From JASHPR01 sp963729365 (GTDB lineage: Bacteria; Actinomycetota; Actinomycetes; Streptosporangiales; Streptosporangiaceae), in contig CAVSNQ010000024.1 of assembly GCA_963729365.1 (NCBI GenBank), positions 310,001-374,000 of the forward strand: a stretch of DNA of 64,000 nt, written 5' to 3'. This document shows, piece by piece, positions 54,028 through 63,200 of this stretch. A program made the position numbers and the translations under genes. Every line of letters starts with the position of its first letter. Position 1 is the stretch's first letter. The notes below the pieces were generated by a model. The model made no database searches, was not told the origin of the DNA, and saw nothing but the letters and a program-made list of their open reading frames with translations.

Positions 54028-54120
54028 GGCAGGCGAACGTTATATGACCGGTGTAAAGAGGAGCGGTCTGTAAAACCGTCGGCTACGCCTACGTTGGTTC
54101 GAACCCAACACCTGCCACCA
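54028..54120 (+). tRNA. tRNA-Tyr(GUA)-like gene with aberrant D-arm region
   Basis: The 3' half is canonical: anticodon stem 54063-54067/54075-54079, loop CTGTAAA with anticodon GTA (54070-54072), a 13-nt class II variable arm with GGC/GCC stem (54080-54092), perfect T arm (54093-54109) with TTCGAAC loop, acceptor 3' strand 54110-54116, discriminator A and encoded CCA (54118-54120). The 5' acceptor strand GGCAGGC (54028-54034) pairs at 6 of 7 positions (C-A mismatch at 7-66). The D region (54035-54061) is 27 nt, about 8 longer than usual, and no normal D stem forms. It may be an unusual tRNA, or a decayed copy at an integration site. Confidence 0.65.
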
Positions 54121-54131
54121 CCAGCGGAAAT

Positions 54132-54165
54132 GGCCCGTGGCCTGGATATCCCGGGCTAACGGGCC
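54132..54165 (+). terminator. Possible terminator after the tRNA-like gene
   Basis: GGCCCGT (54132-54138) and ACGGGCC (54159-54165) form a 7-bp stem around a 20-nt loop. Confidence 0.4.
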
Positions 54166-54255
54166 GCCTTGCTGTTGTCCCGCTGTGGGTCATGCTGTGT
54201 CGCTGTGCGCCGCTGCATAGCAGTGGTTACGGACATATAGCGGACGGAATCGGGG

Positions 54256-54288
54256 CTGGAGGAGCGGTTCACCGAACCGCTCCTCCAG
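54256..54288. terminator. Strong hairpin downstream of the 573-residue gene
   Basis: A perfect 15-bp stem (54256-54270 with 54274-54288) closes an ACC triloop. It lies 67 bp past the stop of the minus-strand gene and could also stop transcription from the tRNA side. Confidence 0.7.
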
Positions 54289-54355
54289 GATCTCGATGGT
54301 CGGCTGCCTTCCCCCCGCTGGAAGGTTTCATTGGTAAGCCGGCGGTCTGGGCCGT

Positions 54356-56077
54356 TCAGTCGGCTCCGCCGGGATCTGCAGTGGGATCAGGGCTGCTGAG
54401 TCTTTGGGCCATGAGTTCGGTGAGCGCCGTAAGGGACGTCGCCAGCCGTGTAGCAACTGATTCGAACGCTTCCCAGCTGGACAGGCCCGTGACACCTAGT
54501 TCGGCAGTTGCCTTGGCGCGCCCCGATCCGGCCAGGTGGGCCACGCCTCCAGCTGACCTGAAGCTCTGGAGCTTGCGGAACACCGAGACCAATTCCGGGG
54601 TGCCGCCGAGCGCCTCCGAGAACCGGCCGAGGAGGCTCAGCGACTTCTCGGCCTTCCCATATGAGCCCAGGAACTTCTTCAAGGGCGCAGGGTCGATCCC
54701 GTCGACAAGGGCCTTCGTGAGGACCAGCAGTGCCTGTCCCAGCGCGGCGGGGGCGTCGCTCAGCGGGCCGACGAGTGATTCGAATTCTGCCTGTGCGTCT
54801 GCGGGCAGCGGTTTCCAGATCACGGAGCCCAGGAGGGTTCCGGACACGTCGGCGGCCCTGGCCCGTGCGCGCTGCAGGTCGCCGGCGGGGTCTTTGGAGT
54901 TGGCGGGCTGGTTCAGGAAGTCGCGGCGGTACCGGCCCTCGTCCATCTTCCCCTGGGGCGGGGCGTTGTAGGACTTCCAGTGGCCCCATTCCGCCGCGGG
55001 CAGCTTGCGCCCGAGATCGCCGAGGTATACCTCGACCAGGCCGGCGCTGTTGAAGGAGATTTCGACGCCCCACAGGTCCAGGCACGACAGCCGCGTCGCC
55101 GACAGGGAGTACTTGCCTGGCTCGGCGGCGTAGGGCTGCAGGACCTCGCGTTTGAAGTAAACGGGCGTCAGGTAGTGCAGCCGCGTGTCGTCGTTGTCGA
55201 AGTACGAGCCGAGCTGCTCCGGGTCGCAGGTGTGCGACATCGGCTGGCCGGTTTCCCCGTCTGTGCGATAAATGAACTCCGGGTATTCGTGGTCTTGGTC
55301 CCACTGCTCGAACCGGGGAACCCGGCTGTTCCTGGCCCCGCGGACAAGGTACCTGCCCAGCAGCCGCGAGAACGCCGGCTTTCCGCCTGGCGGCGAGGGG
55401 TCGTGCACGGCGCAGAAGCTGAAGTGCCCCCAGTCGTTGCTGAACTCGTCGTCGACGCGCTGGAACTCCTCCAGGTCCGCCCACGGCACGTGGTCGATCT
55501 GGAAGAGGCCGTTACGGCCGCGGGCGGCGAGGTATCGGCGGAACTCAAGGGCCCGCACCTCGATCTTCCACCGATCAGCCTGCACGTCCTGCCGGACGAG
55601 GTCCTGCGCGCGGCCCGCGCCGTCGAGGTATTGCCACCCGTCACGGACCGGGAATGCATCCCAGTACCACAAGAAGGGGTAGCTGATCTCCGGGACGGGT
55701 GCCGTCGCGCCGCTCGGCCGCCGGACATGGGCGAAAAATTCCGTCGAGACGCCGCGGTCACTATCCGCCAGTCCATCCTCGAACGTCTCGTCGTCGAAGA
55801 GTTCGACCTGTCCGAGGTGACTACCGATCCAGCTGGTGCCCGAAAGCGCCGGAGAACTATCAGATGCCTCAACTAGGACGCAGCTGGTCCCGCTGCGTTC
55901 CGTCTCGGTAGCGTAGTGCTCGGCGACAGTCACCCAATCCGTCGGATTGTTGTGCACCGTTCGCATGATCCCGGTGGGCCAGAGCGGTGCCGGGACGCCA
56001 GCCGGGCGCGTCCACAAATCTGCAAGAGAACTCCCGCTTGACTGCTCAAGGTAACCAGGAATGACCGGCCTGCTCAT
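54356..56077 (-). CDS. Uncharacterised conserved protein with possible C-terminal HEPN-like motif
   Basis: I do not recognise a named function. The 573-residue soluble protein has an acidic N-terminal half with no clear domain and a middle part with TPVYFKREVL (304-313), LWGVEI, YLGDLGRKLP (351-360) and HWKSYN (366-371). Similar wording is familiar to me from widespread hypothetical proteins. The helical C-terminus contains KLQSFRSAGGVAHLAGS. R507-x6-H514 fits the RX4-6H motif of HEPN RNases, and helix LSSWEAFESVATRLATSLTA follows. It has its own promoter region and terminator in an accessory region next to a tRNA-like gene, so RNA cleavage or phage defence is a hypothesis only. Confidence 0.7.
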   Translation of the reverse strand: MSRPVIPGYLEQSSGSSLADLWTRPAGVPAPLWPTGIMRTVHNNPTDWVTVAEHYATETERSGTSCVLVEASDSSPALSGTSWIGSHLGQVELFDDETFEDGLADSDRGVSTEFFAHVRRPSGATAPVPEISYPFLWYWDAFPVRDGWQYLDGAGRAQDLVRQDVQADRWKIEVRALEFRRYLAARGRNGLFQIDHVPWADLEEFQRVDDEFSNDWGHFSFCAVHDPSPPGGKPAFSRLLGRYLVRGARNSRVPRFEQWDQDHEYPEFIYRTDGETGQPMSHTCDPEQLGSYFDNDDTRLHYLTPVYFKREVLQPYAAEPGKYSLSATRLSCLDLWGVEISFNSAGLVEVYLGDLGRKLPAAEWGHWKSYNAPPQGKMDEGRYRRDFLNQPANSKDPAGDLQRARARAADVSGTLLGSVIWKPLPADAQAEFESLVGPLSDAPAALGQALLVLTKALVDGIDPAPLKKFLGSYGKAEKSLSLLGRFSEALGGTPELVSVFRKLQSFRSAGGVAHLAGSGRAKATAELGVTGLSSWEAFESVATRLATSLTALTELMAQRLSSPDPTADPGGAD

Positions 56078-56573
56078 ACACAGAGGGTAGGGCCTGGATT
56101 GTCGGCGCCCGTGCCATCAGTGCCCCGCCGGGTGGCCGTGTTGTCCGGGACCTGCGCCGTGCTGGTGGCGCAGCCGAGCATGGAACGGCATGCCCGAGGG
56201 CACTGTTCAAAGCGGTCCGCTCAGGCAAGGCGCCGCCGCAGGAGCGCACAGCTGTGACCACCCTGGACCTGCGAAGGCAGGAACCAGGCCGAGCGCATAG
56301 TAACGACCCGCCAGCTTGCAGTGCCGGGCCGTGTCGAGCTGAAGTGTGCGACCCGACGAGATGGGGGTTGAATTCGGCGGGGGGATCGACCCCATGCCCT
56401 CATATCACTCTATAAGCCACAGCGCTGAGATTGATCTGTAGCCTGCTTGCGCCTGCCGGTTAGGGACTCCATTTCGCTGACCTGCAGAAATGCCTTTCTG
56501 CTAGGCCGCAGAGGATGTGATCCATAACTGGGCGCACCTCAGAAACCTGTGCGTGCCGAAAATCTCGTCCATG
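56078..56573. other. Gene-free interval between the 573-residue gene and the DDE transposase remnant
   Basis: No gene is supported in these 496 bp. The right half (56400-56570) is AT-richer and contains a CAGAAA/TTTCTG hairpin near 56485-56502. It probably contains the right end of the damaged insertion sequence and the upstream region of the 573-residue gene. I could not identify terminal inverted repeats. Confidence 0.45.
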
Positions 56574-57657
56574 TCATGCGACCAGGCAGTATTCGTTAAT
56601 CAGGCCGCTGACGCGGGCTCGTCTTCGGACGTGGTGCTGGTCGAGGTCGGCCGGTTTGGGTAGCGGTTTCAGCGGAGCAGCGGCGTCCGGCGCCCGGTGA
56701 GGCCGGTGCTGGTTGTGGTGGGTCTCGTACTGACGCAGGATCTGTCGCAGATGGGCCTGGTTCCATATAAGGGTGCGGTCCAGGAGCTCGCGCCGGCATC
56801 CCCCGATCCAGCGTTCGGCGATCGCGTTCATCCGGGGCGTCCGGACGTTGCAGGGCACGGTCCGGATCCCGGCGTCGGCGAGGACCGCGTCGAATACGGC
56901 GGTGTAGTTCGAGCCGCGGTCGCGGATCATGAACCTGACTCGGTGCGCTTGCCCGTCAAGGTCCATGAGGAGATTGCGGGCCTGCTGAGCGGTCCATTCC
57001 CCGGTGGGATGCAAAGTGACTCCCAGGATGCGGATGCGCCTGCTGGCGTGCTCGATCACGGCCAGGACGTAGGCCCGGGTGCCGTCGAGCAGGTCGGCTG
57101 TGAAGAAGTCGCACGCCAGGATCGCGTCGGCCTGAGAACGCAGGAACTGGAACCAGGTAGGCGCAGTCCGCTCCGGCGCGTGGCCGGTTCCGGCGTTCCT
57201 CAGAATCTCCCAGGCCGTCGACGGCGCTACCTTCACTCCCAGGCCAGCCAGCTCCCCGTGGATCCTGCGGTACCCCCAGCTGGGGTTCTCGCGGGCCAGC
57301 CGGAGGATCAGGGCCCTGATCCTCCGGCGGGTCGCCGGCAGGCCGGTCTTGCCGCGCATGGACCGGGCGGCCCATCGGTGGCGGACGATGTCGCGGTGCC
57401 AGCGCAGGATCGTGTCCGGAGTGACCAGCAACCGCAGCCCCTGACGGCGTGCTTTCGGTATCACGCCGAGCAGGGTCACCAGCAGGGCCCGATCCGCCCA
57501 AGTCAGCTTCGGGCGGCGTGGCTGCCGCCGCTGCAGGGACGGCGAGCTGGTGGCGCAGGATCAAGATCTCGGCGGTCTTCCAGGCCTCATCACGCCCTGA
57601 CATCCGCAGCCAGGAGACCGCCCGCATGGTCAGGAGAAAGACGAACCGCAAGCACAT
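56574..57657 (-). pseudogene. DDE (rve-type integrase core) transposase, frameshifted
   Basis: Insertion-sequence transposase. The N-terminal part from ATG 57657 reads MCLRFVFLLTMRAVSWLRMS then AEILILRHQLAV. After one extra C in a C-run (about 57537 on the plus strand) the frame is lost; deleting it continues as LQRRQPRRPKLTWADRALLV and runs into the 56574-57479 frame. That frame holds TPDTILRWHRDIVRHRW and the catalytic triad segments ACDFFTADLLDG, MIRDRGSNYTAVF and MNAIAERWIGGCRREL. The element is probably immobile unless rescued by slippage. The exact IS family and ends are not determined. Confidence 0.82.
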
Positions 57658-58257
57658 GACCAGCGATCATCACGGCCGGGTGGCAGAGCGAGCAACTCTG
57701 CTGGTCAGAGCCGTGGACGAGATTCTCGGCACCCACAGGCCATCAGGAAGGCCAACGCGATGACCGGCGAGAGCACAAGAAGCCAGCCGCGGCCCGCAGC
57801 TGTCAGCCAGCGGACTACGGGCATCGGAAGCCACAGACGGTGAGCACGACGGCATGCCTCAGCGCAACACATTCGGCACCGCCGATACTGCGCGGCTGAC
57901 CGCCGGATCGTTTGTCGGGGCGCGGACGGTCAGATCCGCGAGTTATGTGCTCTCACAGCTCCGCCCAGTTTGCCCGGCGCCGCACTGTTTCGCTAAGGCT
58001 GGTGCGTCAGCGTACCGGCTGATCTGCCCGAACGCGGTGGCTAGCGGCCCTGAAAGTGTGGTCGTCATTGCCGAGCTGGCGTGTCCATTGCTCGTGGAGA
58101 TGACTGGCCGGGGCGTGGCGCCAGGCCCTTGCGGTGGGTCTGATTTGACTGTTATTCCCCGCGGGTGGGTTGGCCGTTCACGGTCGGTGAGTCTGCGCGA
58201 ACTGCGGGGGGGTGTCCCCATGTTCTTGTCAAGTTGTCTTGGTGCCGGGGTTGTGCC
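57658..58257. other. Gene-free interval between transposase remnant and HIT gene
   Basis: No convincing gene. The open frame 57854-58384 (+) runs antisense into the HIT gene and has no SD or domain. The left 100 bp probably contain the other end of the damaged insertion sequence. Confidence 0.45.
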
Positions 58258-58725
58258 TTACGTCACGTGGTTTAGGAAGTGGCTGCGAGCTTGGTCGCAG
58301 AACTGCTCAACCTGGGCTGCTGGCGGTGCCTGGCCGGCTTTCATGATGGTTGCCTGCAGTTGTTCTGAGCGGAGCCCGCCATAGGCGAGCCTTACCGCCT
58401 TGGTGACCGGCTGCACGACGAAGTGCAGGTGCTTGCGCTCCGTGGGGCCGTGTGACCAGAGGCACACGTATACCTGCTCGGGATGGCACAGCAGTTCGAT
58501 GACTCTCGTAGTCAGGCGAAGGAGCGGGCCGAGTTCCCTGGCGGCGGTGTCGTCAAGGTCCGCCACGCTGACGACGTGCTCGCGAGGAGCGACGATCAGC
58601 GTCCCGAGGTTCAGCGGGCCGATGGCGTGGTTGACTGCCCAGCTGGCTGTCTGGTGGACAATCCCCCCGGGCAGAGACTGCCTCCCGGCCAGAAGATCGC
58701 ATCCCAGGCATCCATGCTGGTCCAT
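58258..58725 (-). CDS. HIT-family (histidine triad) nucleotide hydrolase/transferase-like protein
   Basis: A 155-residue HIT-like protein. The N-terminal CxxC-type segment HGCLGCDLLAG and the core GTLIVAPREHVVSVADLDD are HIT-like. The triad region reads KHLHFVVQPV: two His of the HxHxH motif are present and the third is replaced by Val, as in some branches. Members hydrolyse or transfer nucleotides from dinucleoside polyphosphates or aminoacyl-AMPs. ATG 58725. It sits between two insertion sequences, in an accessory context. Its substrate is unknown. Confidence 0.8.
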   Translation of the reverse strand: MDQHGCLGCDLLAGRQSLPGGIVHQTASWAVNHAIGPLNLGTLIVAPREHVVSVADLDDTAARELGPLLRLTTRVIELLCHPEQVYVCLWSHGPTERKHLHFVVQPVTKAVRLAYGGLRSEQLQATIMKAGQAPPAAQVEQFCDQARSHFLNHVT

Positions 58726-58793
58726 GGCTTGCAGTCTTCACCTCGCGGCTGGCAGCTTCAGGGGCCTTCTGGGTTCGCGGCTATCTCCGGTCG

Positions 58794-60011
58794 TCACGCC
58801 GCTGCGGTGAGGCTGGATGCGGGACGGGCGGGCTGGTAGGGCTGGCGGGTGCGGAGCATGGCCAGGATGACGTCGCAGCGGCGGCGGGCCAGGCACATCA
58901 GGGCGGCGTTGTGGCGTTTGCCCTCGGTGCGCTTGCGGTCGTAGAACGCTTTGGATGCCGGGTCGCGCAGGGAGGCGAACGCGGCGAGGAACATGGCGTT
59001 CTTCAGCCGGTGGTTGCCGCGCCGGCTCTGGGACTCGCCGTTGAGTGACTTGCCGGACTGGCGGGTCACCGGGGCCAGGCCGGCGTAGGAGGCCAGGCGG
59101 CCGCCGTCAGCGAAGCGGGTGCCGTCGCCGATCTCGGCCAGGATCCGGGATCCGGTCCGCGGCCCGATCCCGGGCAGGGTGGAGAGCAGCTCACCGAAAG
59201 GGTGGGCGAGGAATACCTCTTCGATCTCGGCGGCCAGGGCGTCGCGGCGGGCGAGGACCCGGTCCAGCTCGCCGGCGAGCTCGGCGATCACCCGCCCGGT
59301 TGCGGCCTCGGCCGGGACGGTCACCGACTGGGCGCCGAGAGCAGTCGTCACGGCGCCGGTGACCGTGACGGCCAGGCGGGGCGAGCGGGCCTGGATGACC
59401 TTGGTGATCCGGGCCCGGCCGGCGTTCCGCAGGGCAGTCGGGGTCGGGTAGCGGGCCAGCAGGTCCCGTGCCCCGGCCTGGCCCAGGCGCTTGCCCAGGG
59501 CCCGTTCCAGGGCCGGCGAGACACTGGTCAGGGCATCGCGGAGCCGGTTCGCCAGGCGAGTCTGATCGGCGGCGAGGTCAATGTCGAACCCGTTGAGGAC
59601 CCGCAGCTGGCCCAGCAGCTCATCGGAGCCGGCATCGAGCCAGTGGACCTGCCGGCGCCGGGTCCGGCCAGTGTCGGCGATGATGAACGCGTCCCGCTTA
59701 TCGGTCTTCGCCTCGCCCGGGTAGAGGTCCGCCGCGCGGCGCATCACCAGTCCCGGCACATACGCCACCGGCACCTGCCTGCGGGCGGCGACCGCCAGGG
59801 TGAGCTGGGCGATCGAGCCCGGCTGGTCAATCACCAGGCCGACGGTGCCGTGCTTGCCCGCCCGGTCAAGGAGCGCCTCCAGCGCCGCCTCATCGTTGGA
59901 CACCCCGCGGCCGAAGATCCGCTCCCCGGCGTCGTCGAGAACCTCAGCGAAATGGTCCTCCTTGCCGACATCCAGGCCGACCCACACGTTCACCTGCTCC
60001 GGTCTGGCCAC
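58794..60011 (-). CDS. IS110-family transposase (DEDD)
   Basis: Recombinase of 405 residues with the RuvC-like DEDD domain at the N-terminus (VNVWVGLDVGKEDHFAE, GLVIDQPGS, EAKTDKRDAFIIADTGR) and the C-terminal Transposase_20 domain (STLPGIGPRTGSRILAEIG, SYAGLAPVTRQSGK, RRGNHRLKNAMF). It appears intact. GTG 60011 is preceded by GAGGAG at 8 nt spacing; ATG 60077 would add 22 atypical residues. IS110 elements are guided by a bridge RNA encoded in a non-coding end, so the 288-nt interval upstream deserves attention. The HIT gene lies 68 bp past the stop. Confidence 0.92.
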   Translation of the reverse strand: MARPEQVNVWVGLDVGKEDHFAEVLDDAGERIFGRGVSNDEAALEALLDRAGKHGTVGLVIDQPGSIAQLTLAVAARRQVPVAYVPGLVMRRAADLYPGEAKTDKRDAFIIADTGRTRRRQVHWLDAGSDELLGQLRVLNGFDIDLAADQTRLANRLRDALTSVSPALERALGKRLGQAGARDLLARYPTPTALRNAGRARITKVIQARSPRLAVTVTGAVTTALGAQSVTVPAEAATGRVIAELAGELDRVLARRDALAAEIEEVFLAHPFGELLSTLPGIGPRTGSRILAEIGDGTRFADGGRLASYAGLAPVTRQSGKSLNGESQSRRGNHRLKNAMFLAAFASLRDPASKAFYDRKRTEGKRHNAALMCLARRRCDVILAMLRTRQPYQPARPASSLTAAA

Positions 60012-60299
60012 CCTTGCCGCTCCTCGATCGTCTCGGTTAACCGCCGGGAAGGCCGTCCATGGTGCGCTCGCCGTCATCCACCTTACGAATCAGCGATCAA
60101 GCCGCATGTCCCCATCAGAGGTTCACGCACCGACCGTGCCGGCGGCAACACCCCCCAGGCCATACCAGCTGCAGGGGGCAATGAGCCATACCGGCACCGC
60201 CGGACTTCCCAGACCCAGATCATGCTCGCCTGGGCCTGATGAAGAAGGTAAGGGGGTGACAAGCTGGCGATCCGGCAGGTACCGGGGCAGACTCTTGTC
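60012..60299 (-). other. Upstream non-coding region of IS110, candidate bridge-RNA locus
   Basis: These 288 bp separate the transposase start from the divergent cyclase gene. They contain a C6...G5 stem (60151-60156 with 60174-60178), an 8-bp direct repeat GCCATACC (60159-60166 and 60185-60192), and GC-rich arms around 60137-60146 and 60191-60202. The left end of the element must lie within this interval. Position and structure fit an IS110 bridge RNA, but the assignment is inference. Confidence 0.4.
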
Positions 60300-63200
60300 A
60301 TGCCAGCGGAGGAACGGAAGCTTGCGACGGTGCTTTTCGCGGATCTGGTCGGGTCGACCGAGCTTGCGGGCGATCAGGATCCCGAGCGGGTCCGGGCGAT
60401 GCTTGATCGTTTCTACGACGCGATGGCGGCGGAGATCGAGCGAGCCGGGGGCACGGTCGAGAAGTTCGTCGGCGATGCGGTGATGGCTGCTTTCGGGGCC
60501 CCGTCGGCGCATGAGGACGACGTGGAACGGGCCTTGCATGTGGCGTTGGGGATGCAGCGGCGAATGGCGGGGTTGTTCGGCGGACGGCTCGCGCTTCGCA
60601 TCGGTGTGAATACAGGCGAGATCGTCGTGGGGCGGCCCCGCGAGGGCAGCTCGTTCGTCACCGGGGACGCGGTCAACGTCTGCGCACGGCTGGAGCAGGC
60701 GGCCGCGCCGGGGGAGATCCTGGTCGGCGAGCGGACGGTGGCGGCCGCGCGCGGCGCGTTCGAGTTCGCCGAGCCGGCCAGGGTCGAGGCGAAGGGCAAG
60801 CCCGGAGGGGTGGTGTGCCGGAAGCTCGTGCGCGCGCTGTCGCTGATGCGCCCGCGCGGGCTCGGCGGGCTGCAGTCGGTATTCGTCGGCCGAGGCGGCG
60901 AGCTGGCAGGCTTGCAGGAGGCCTATGGCCGCGTCGTTACCAGCGGCGAACCGCACCTGGTCACTGTCGTCGGCGACGCCGGGGTCGGCAAGACGCGGCT
61001 CCTTCGTGAATTCTGGCAGTGGCTGAGCGGGCAACCGCGGCAACCGCTGCTGCGCAGCGGCAGGTGCCTGCCGTATGGTCACGGCATAACGTACTGGCCG
61101 CTGGGTGAGGTGCTGAAGGAGCAATTGGGGATTCTGGAGAGCGATCCGCCGGAGGTGGTCGCCGAACGGGTCGCTGGCCGTGATGGGCTCGGCTTCACGC
61201 TGGGCCTTGCGCCGCCGAGGGATATGCACCCGCTGACCGTGCGAGACCGGCTGCACACATCCTGGGTGGGTTTCCTCCAAGAGCTGACTGCGGAGCGCCC
61301 GGTCGCGGTCCTGATCGAGGACCTGCACTGGGCGGATGCTGAGCTGTGCGACTTGCTGAAGATGCTCGTGGAGCGGGTGCGCGGGCCCTTGCTGCTGCTC
61401 GCGACCGCGCGGCCTGAGCTGCTCGATCAGCGGCCAGGCTGGGTTCGATCGCCGGGGTCATCGATGGTCCGGCTCGAGGCGCTGGCGTCAGCGGAGGCCG
61501 AGCAGTTGCTCGGCGCGTTGCTTGGCAGCGACTGTCCCGGCCCCATTTGCGAGCTGGTCGCTGAACGGGCGGAAGGGAACCCATTCTTCGTCGAGGAGCT
61601 GATCGCGACGCTGGCCGACCGGGGAGTGCTCGCCCGCCGGAACGGCGGCTGGTCGTTCGGTGAGCTGCCGCCGGGCTTTTCTGTGCCGGATACCGTTCAG
61701 ACTGTGCTCGCTGCGCGCATCGACTTGCTGCCCCGGGTCGAGAAGGCGGCGCTGCAGACGGCCTCCGTGATCGGGCGAGTGTTTTGGAGCGGTCCGGTCT
61801 GCGAGCTCGTCGAGGGAGCGGATCCGCAGTTCAGCCTGCTGGGGGAGCGGGACTTCGTGCTCCGTCATGCCCGCTCGTCGATCGAGGGCCAGCGGGAGTA
61901 CGTGATCAAGCACGCGCTGACGCGCGGGGTCGCCTACGAGAGCCTGCTGAAGGCGAAGCGGGCGCTGCTGCACGCGGGCTTCGCCGAGTGGCTGGAGCGG
62001 AACGGGAAGGGCGAGGACGAGTGGGCGCCGCTGCTGGCGCATCATTACGCCGAGGCTGTCCTTCCAGAAGACGTTGATCTCGCCTGGTCCGGCCGGGAAG
62101 GGCAGGCCGAGCGCCTCCGCGCCAAGGCGGTCTCGTGGTCGCGGCGGGCGGCGGAACTGGCCATCGGCCGCTACGAGATCGACGAGGGCCTGACCCTGCT
62201 CCGCCGGGCCGTGGGCCTTGAGAGCGATCCGCGGGAGCAGGCCGAGATCTGGCAGCGCATCGGCCGGGCCTGCGCCCTCAAGTACGACGGAGAGGGCTGC
62301 TGGCAGGCCATGCAGAAAGCGCTGGACATCGGCGGCCCTTCGGCCGAGGTGTACGCAGACGTCGCCCTGGAGTCGTGTCAGCGGATGGGGATGTGGGCTC
62401 GGGAGCCGGACTGGGCGCTTGTCGAACGGTGGGCCCGGCAGGCGCTGGAACTCGCTGAGGAGGGCTCTCTGACCCAAGGGAAGGCCCTTCTCGCGCTGTC
62501 GATGGAAACCGACAACCTAGCCCAGGCTCGCTCGGCCCTGGCGATCGCCGAACGGCTGGGAGACCTCGAGCTTCGCTGTCAATCACTGACTACTCTCTCC
62601 CATACCGCCTGGTCGGTCAGGGACTACGGTCCGGCCTGCGCCGTGATGGATGAACTGGTCGCGGTTCTTCCCGAGTTGCCCAATCCCGATGTTCGCGCCA
62701 CGGCACTCCTCGTTGCCGTCTGTGGGTATCTGCGGGCCGGCCATCTCGGCCAGGCGGCGCGGGCCAGTGCGCAGCTGGTCGAGACCGCGGCCGGCCTGAC
62801 CCCTCATCACCGCCTGCACGCGGCGTGCCAGCAGATCCTGCTGGCGACCCTGACGGGGCGCTGGGAGGAGGTGCGGGCCCGGACGGCCGAGGCCGAGCGG
62901 GCGGTGGACGCCAACCTGGCTGCGCCCCCGCCCTGCCCGATGAACGTCGCTACCCTCCTGAACTGCGCTGTCGCTGCCACGCTTGCGGGCGACGAGGACG
63001 AGGCCCGCCGCCTGGAGGCCAAAGCTAGCGGGATCGGCATGGAAGGCTTCCGGCTGTTTATTGACCCTCCCCGGATTCGCCTGGCCCTGGCCCGGCAGGA
63101 ACCTGGCGAGCTCGCGCAACTCGCGTCATCCGAGCCGCAGTGGTGGGAGCCGCCGTCGGCGTGCCTGGACGCTCTGGTCGCGCTCGGCGACCGCGAGCGC

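Noticed and set aside
53804..54073. 89-codon frame running into the tRNA-like gene
   Set aside because: TTG start, no SD, no motif, and it overlaps a well-formed anticodon arm.
57854..58384. 176-codon frame left of the HIT gene
   Set aside because: Antisense to the HIT coding region at its 3' end, no SD and no domain.
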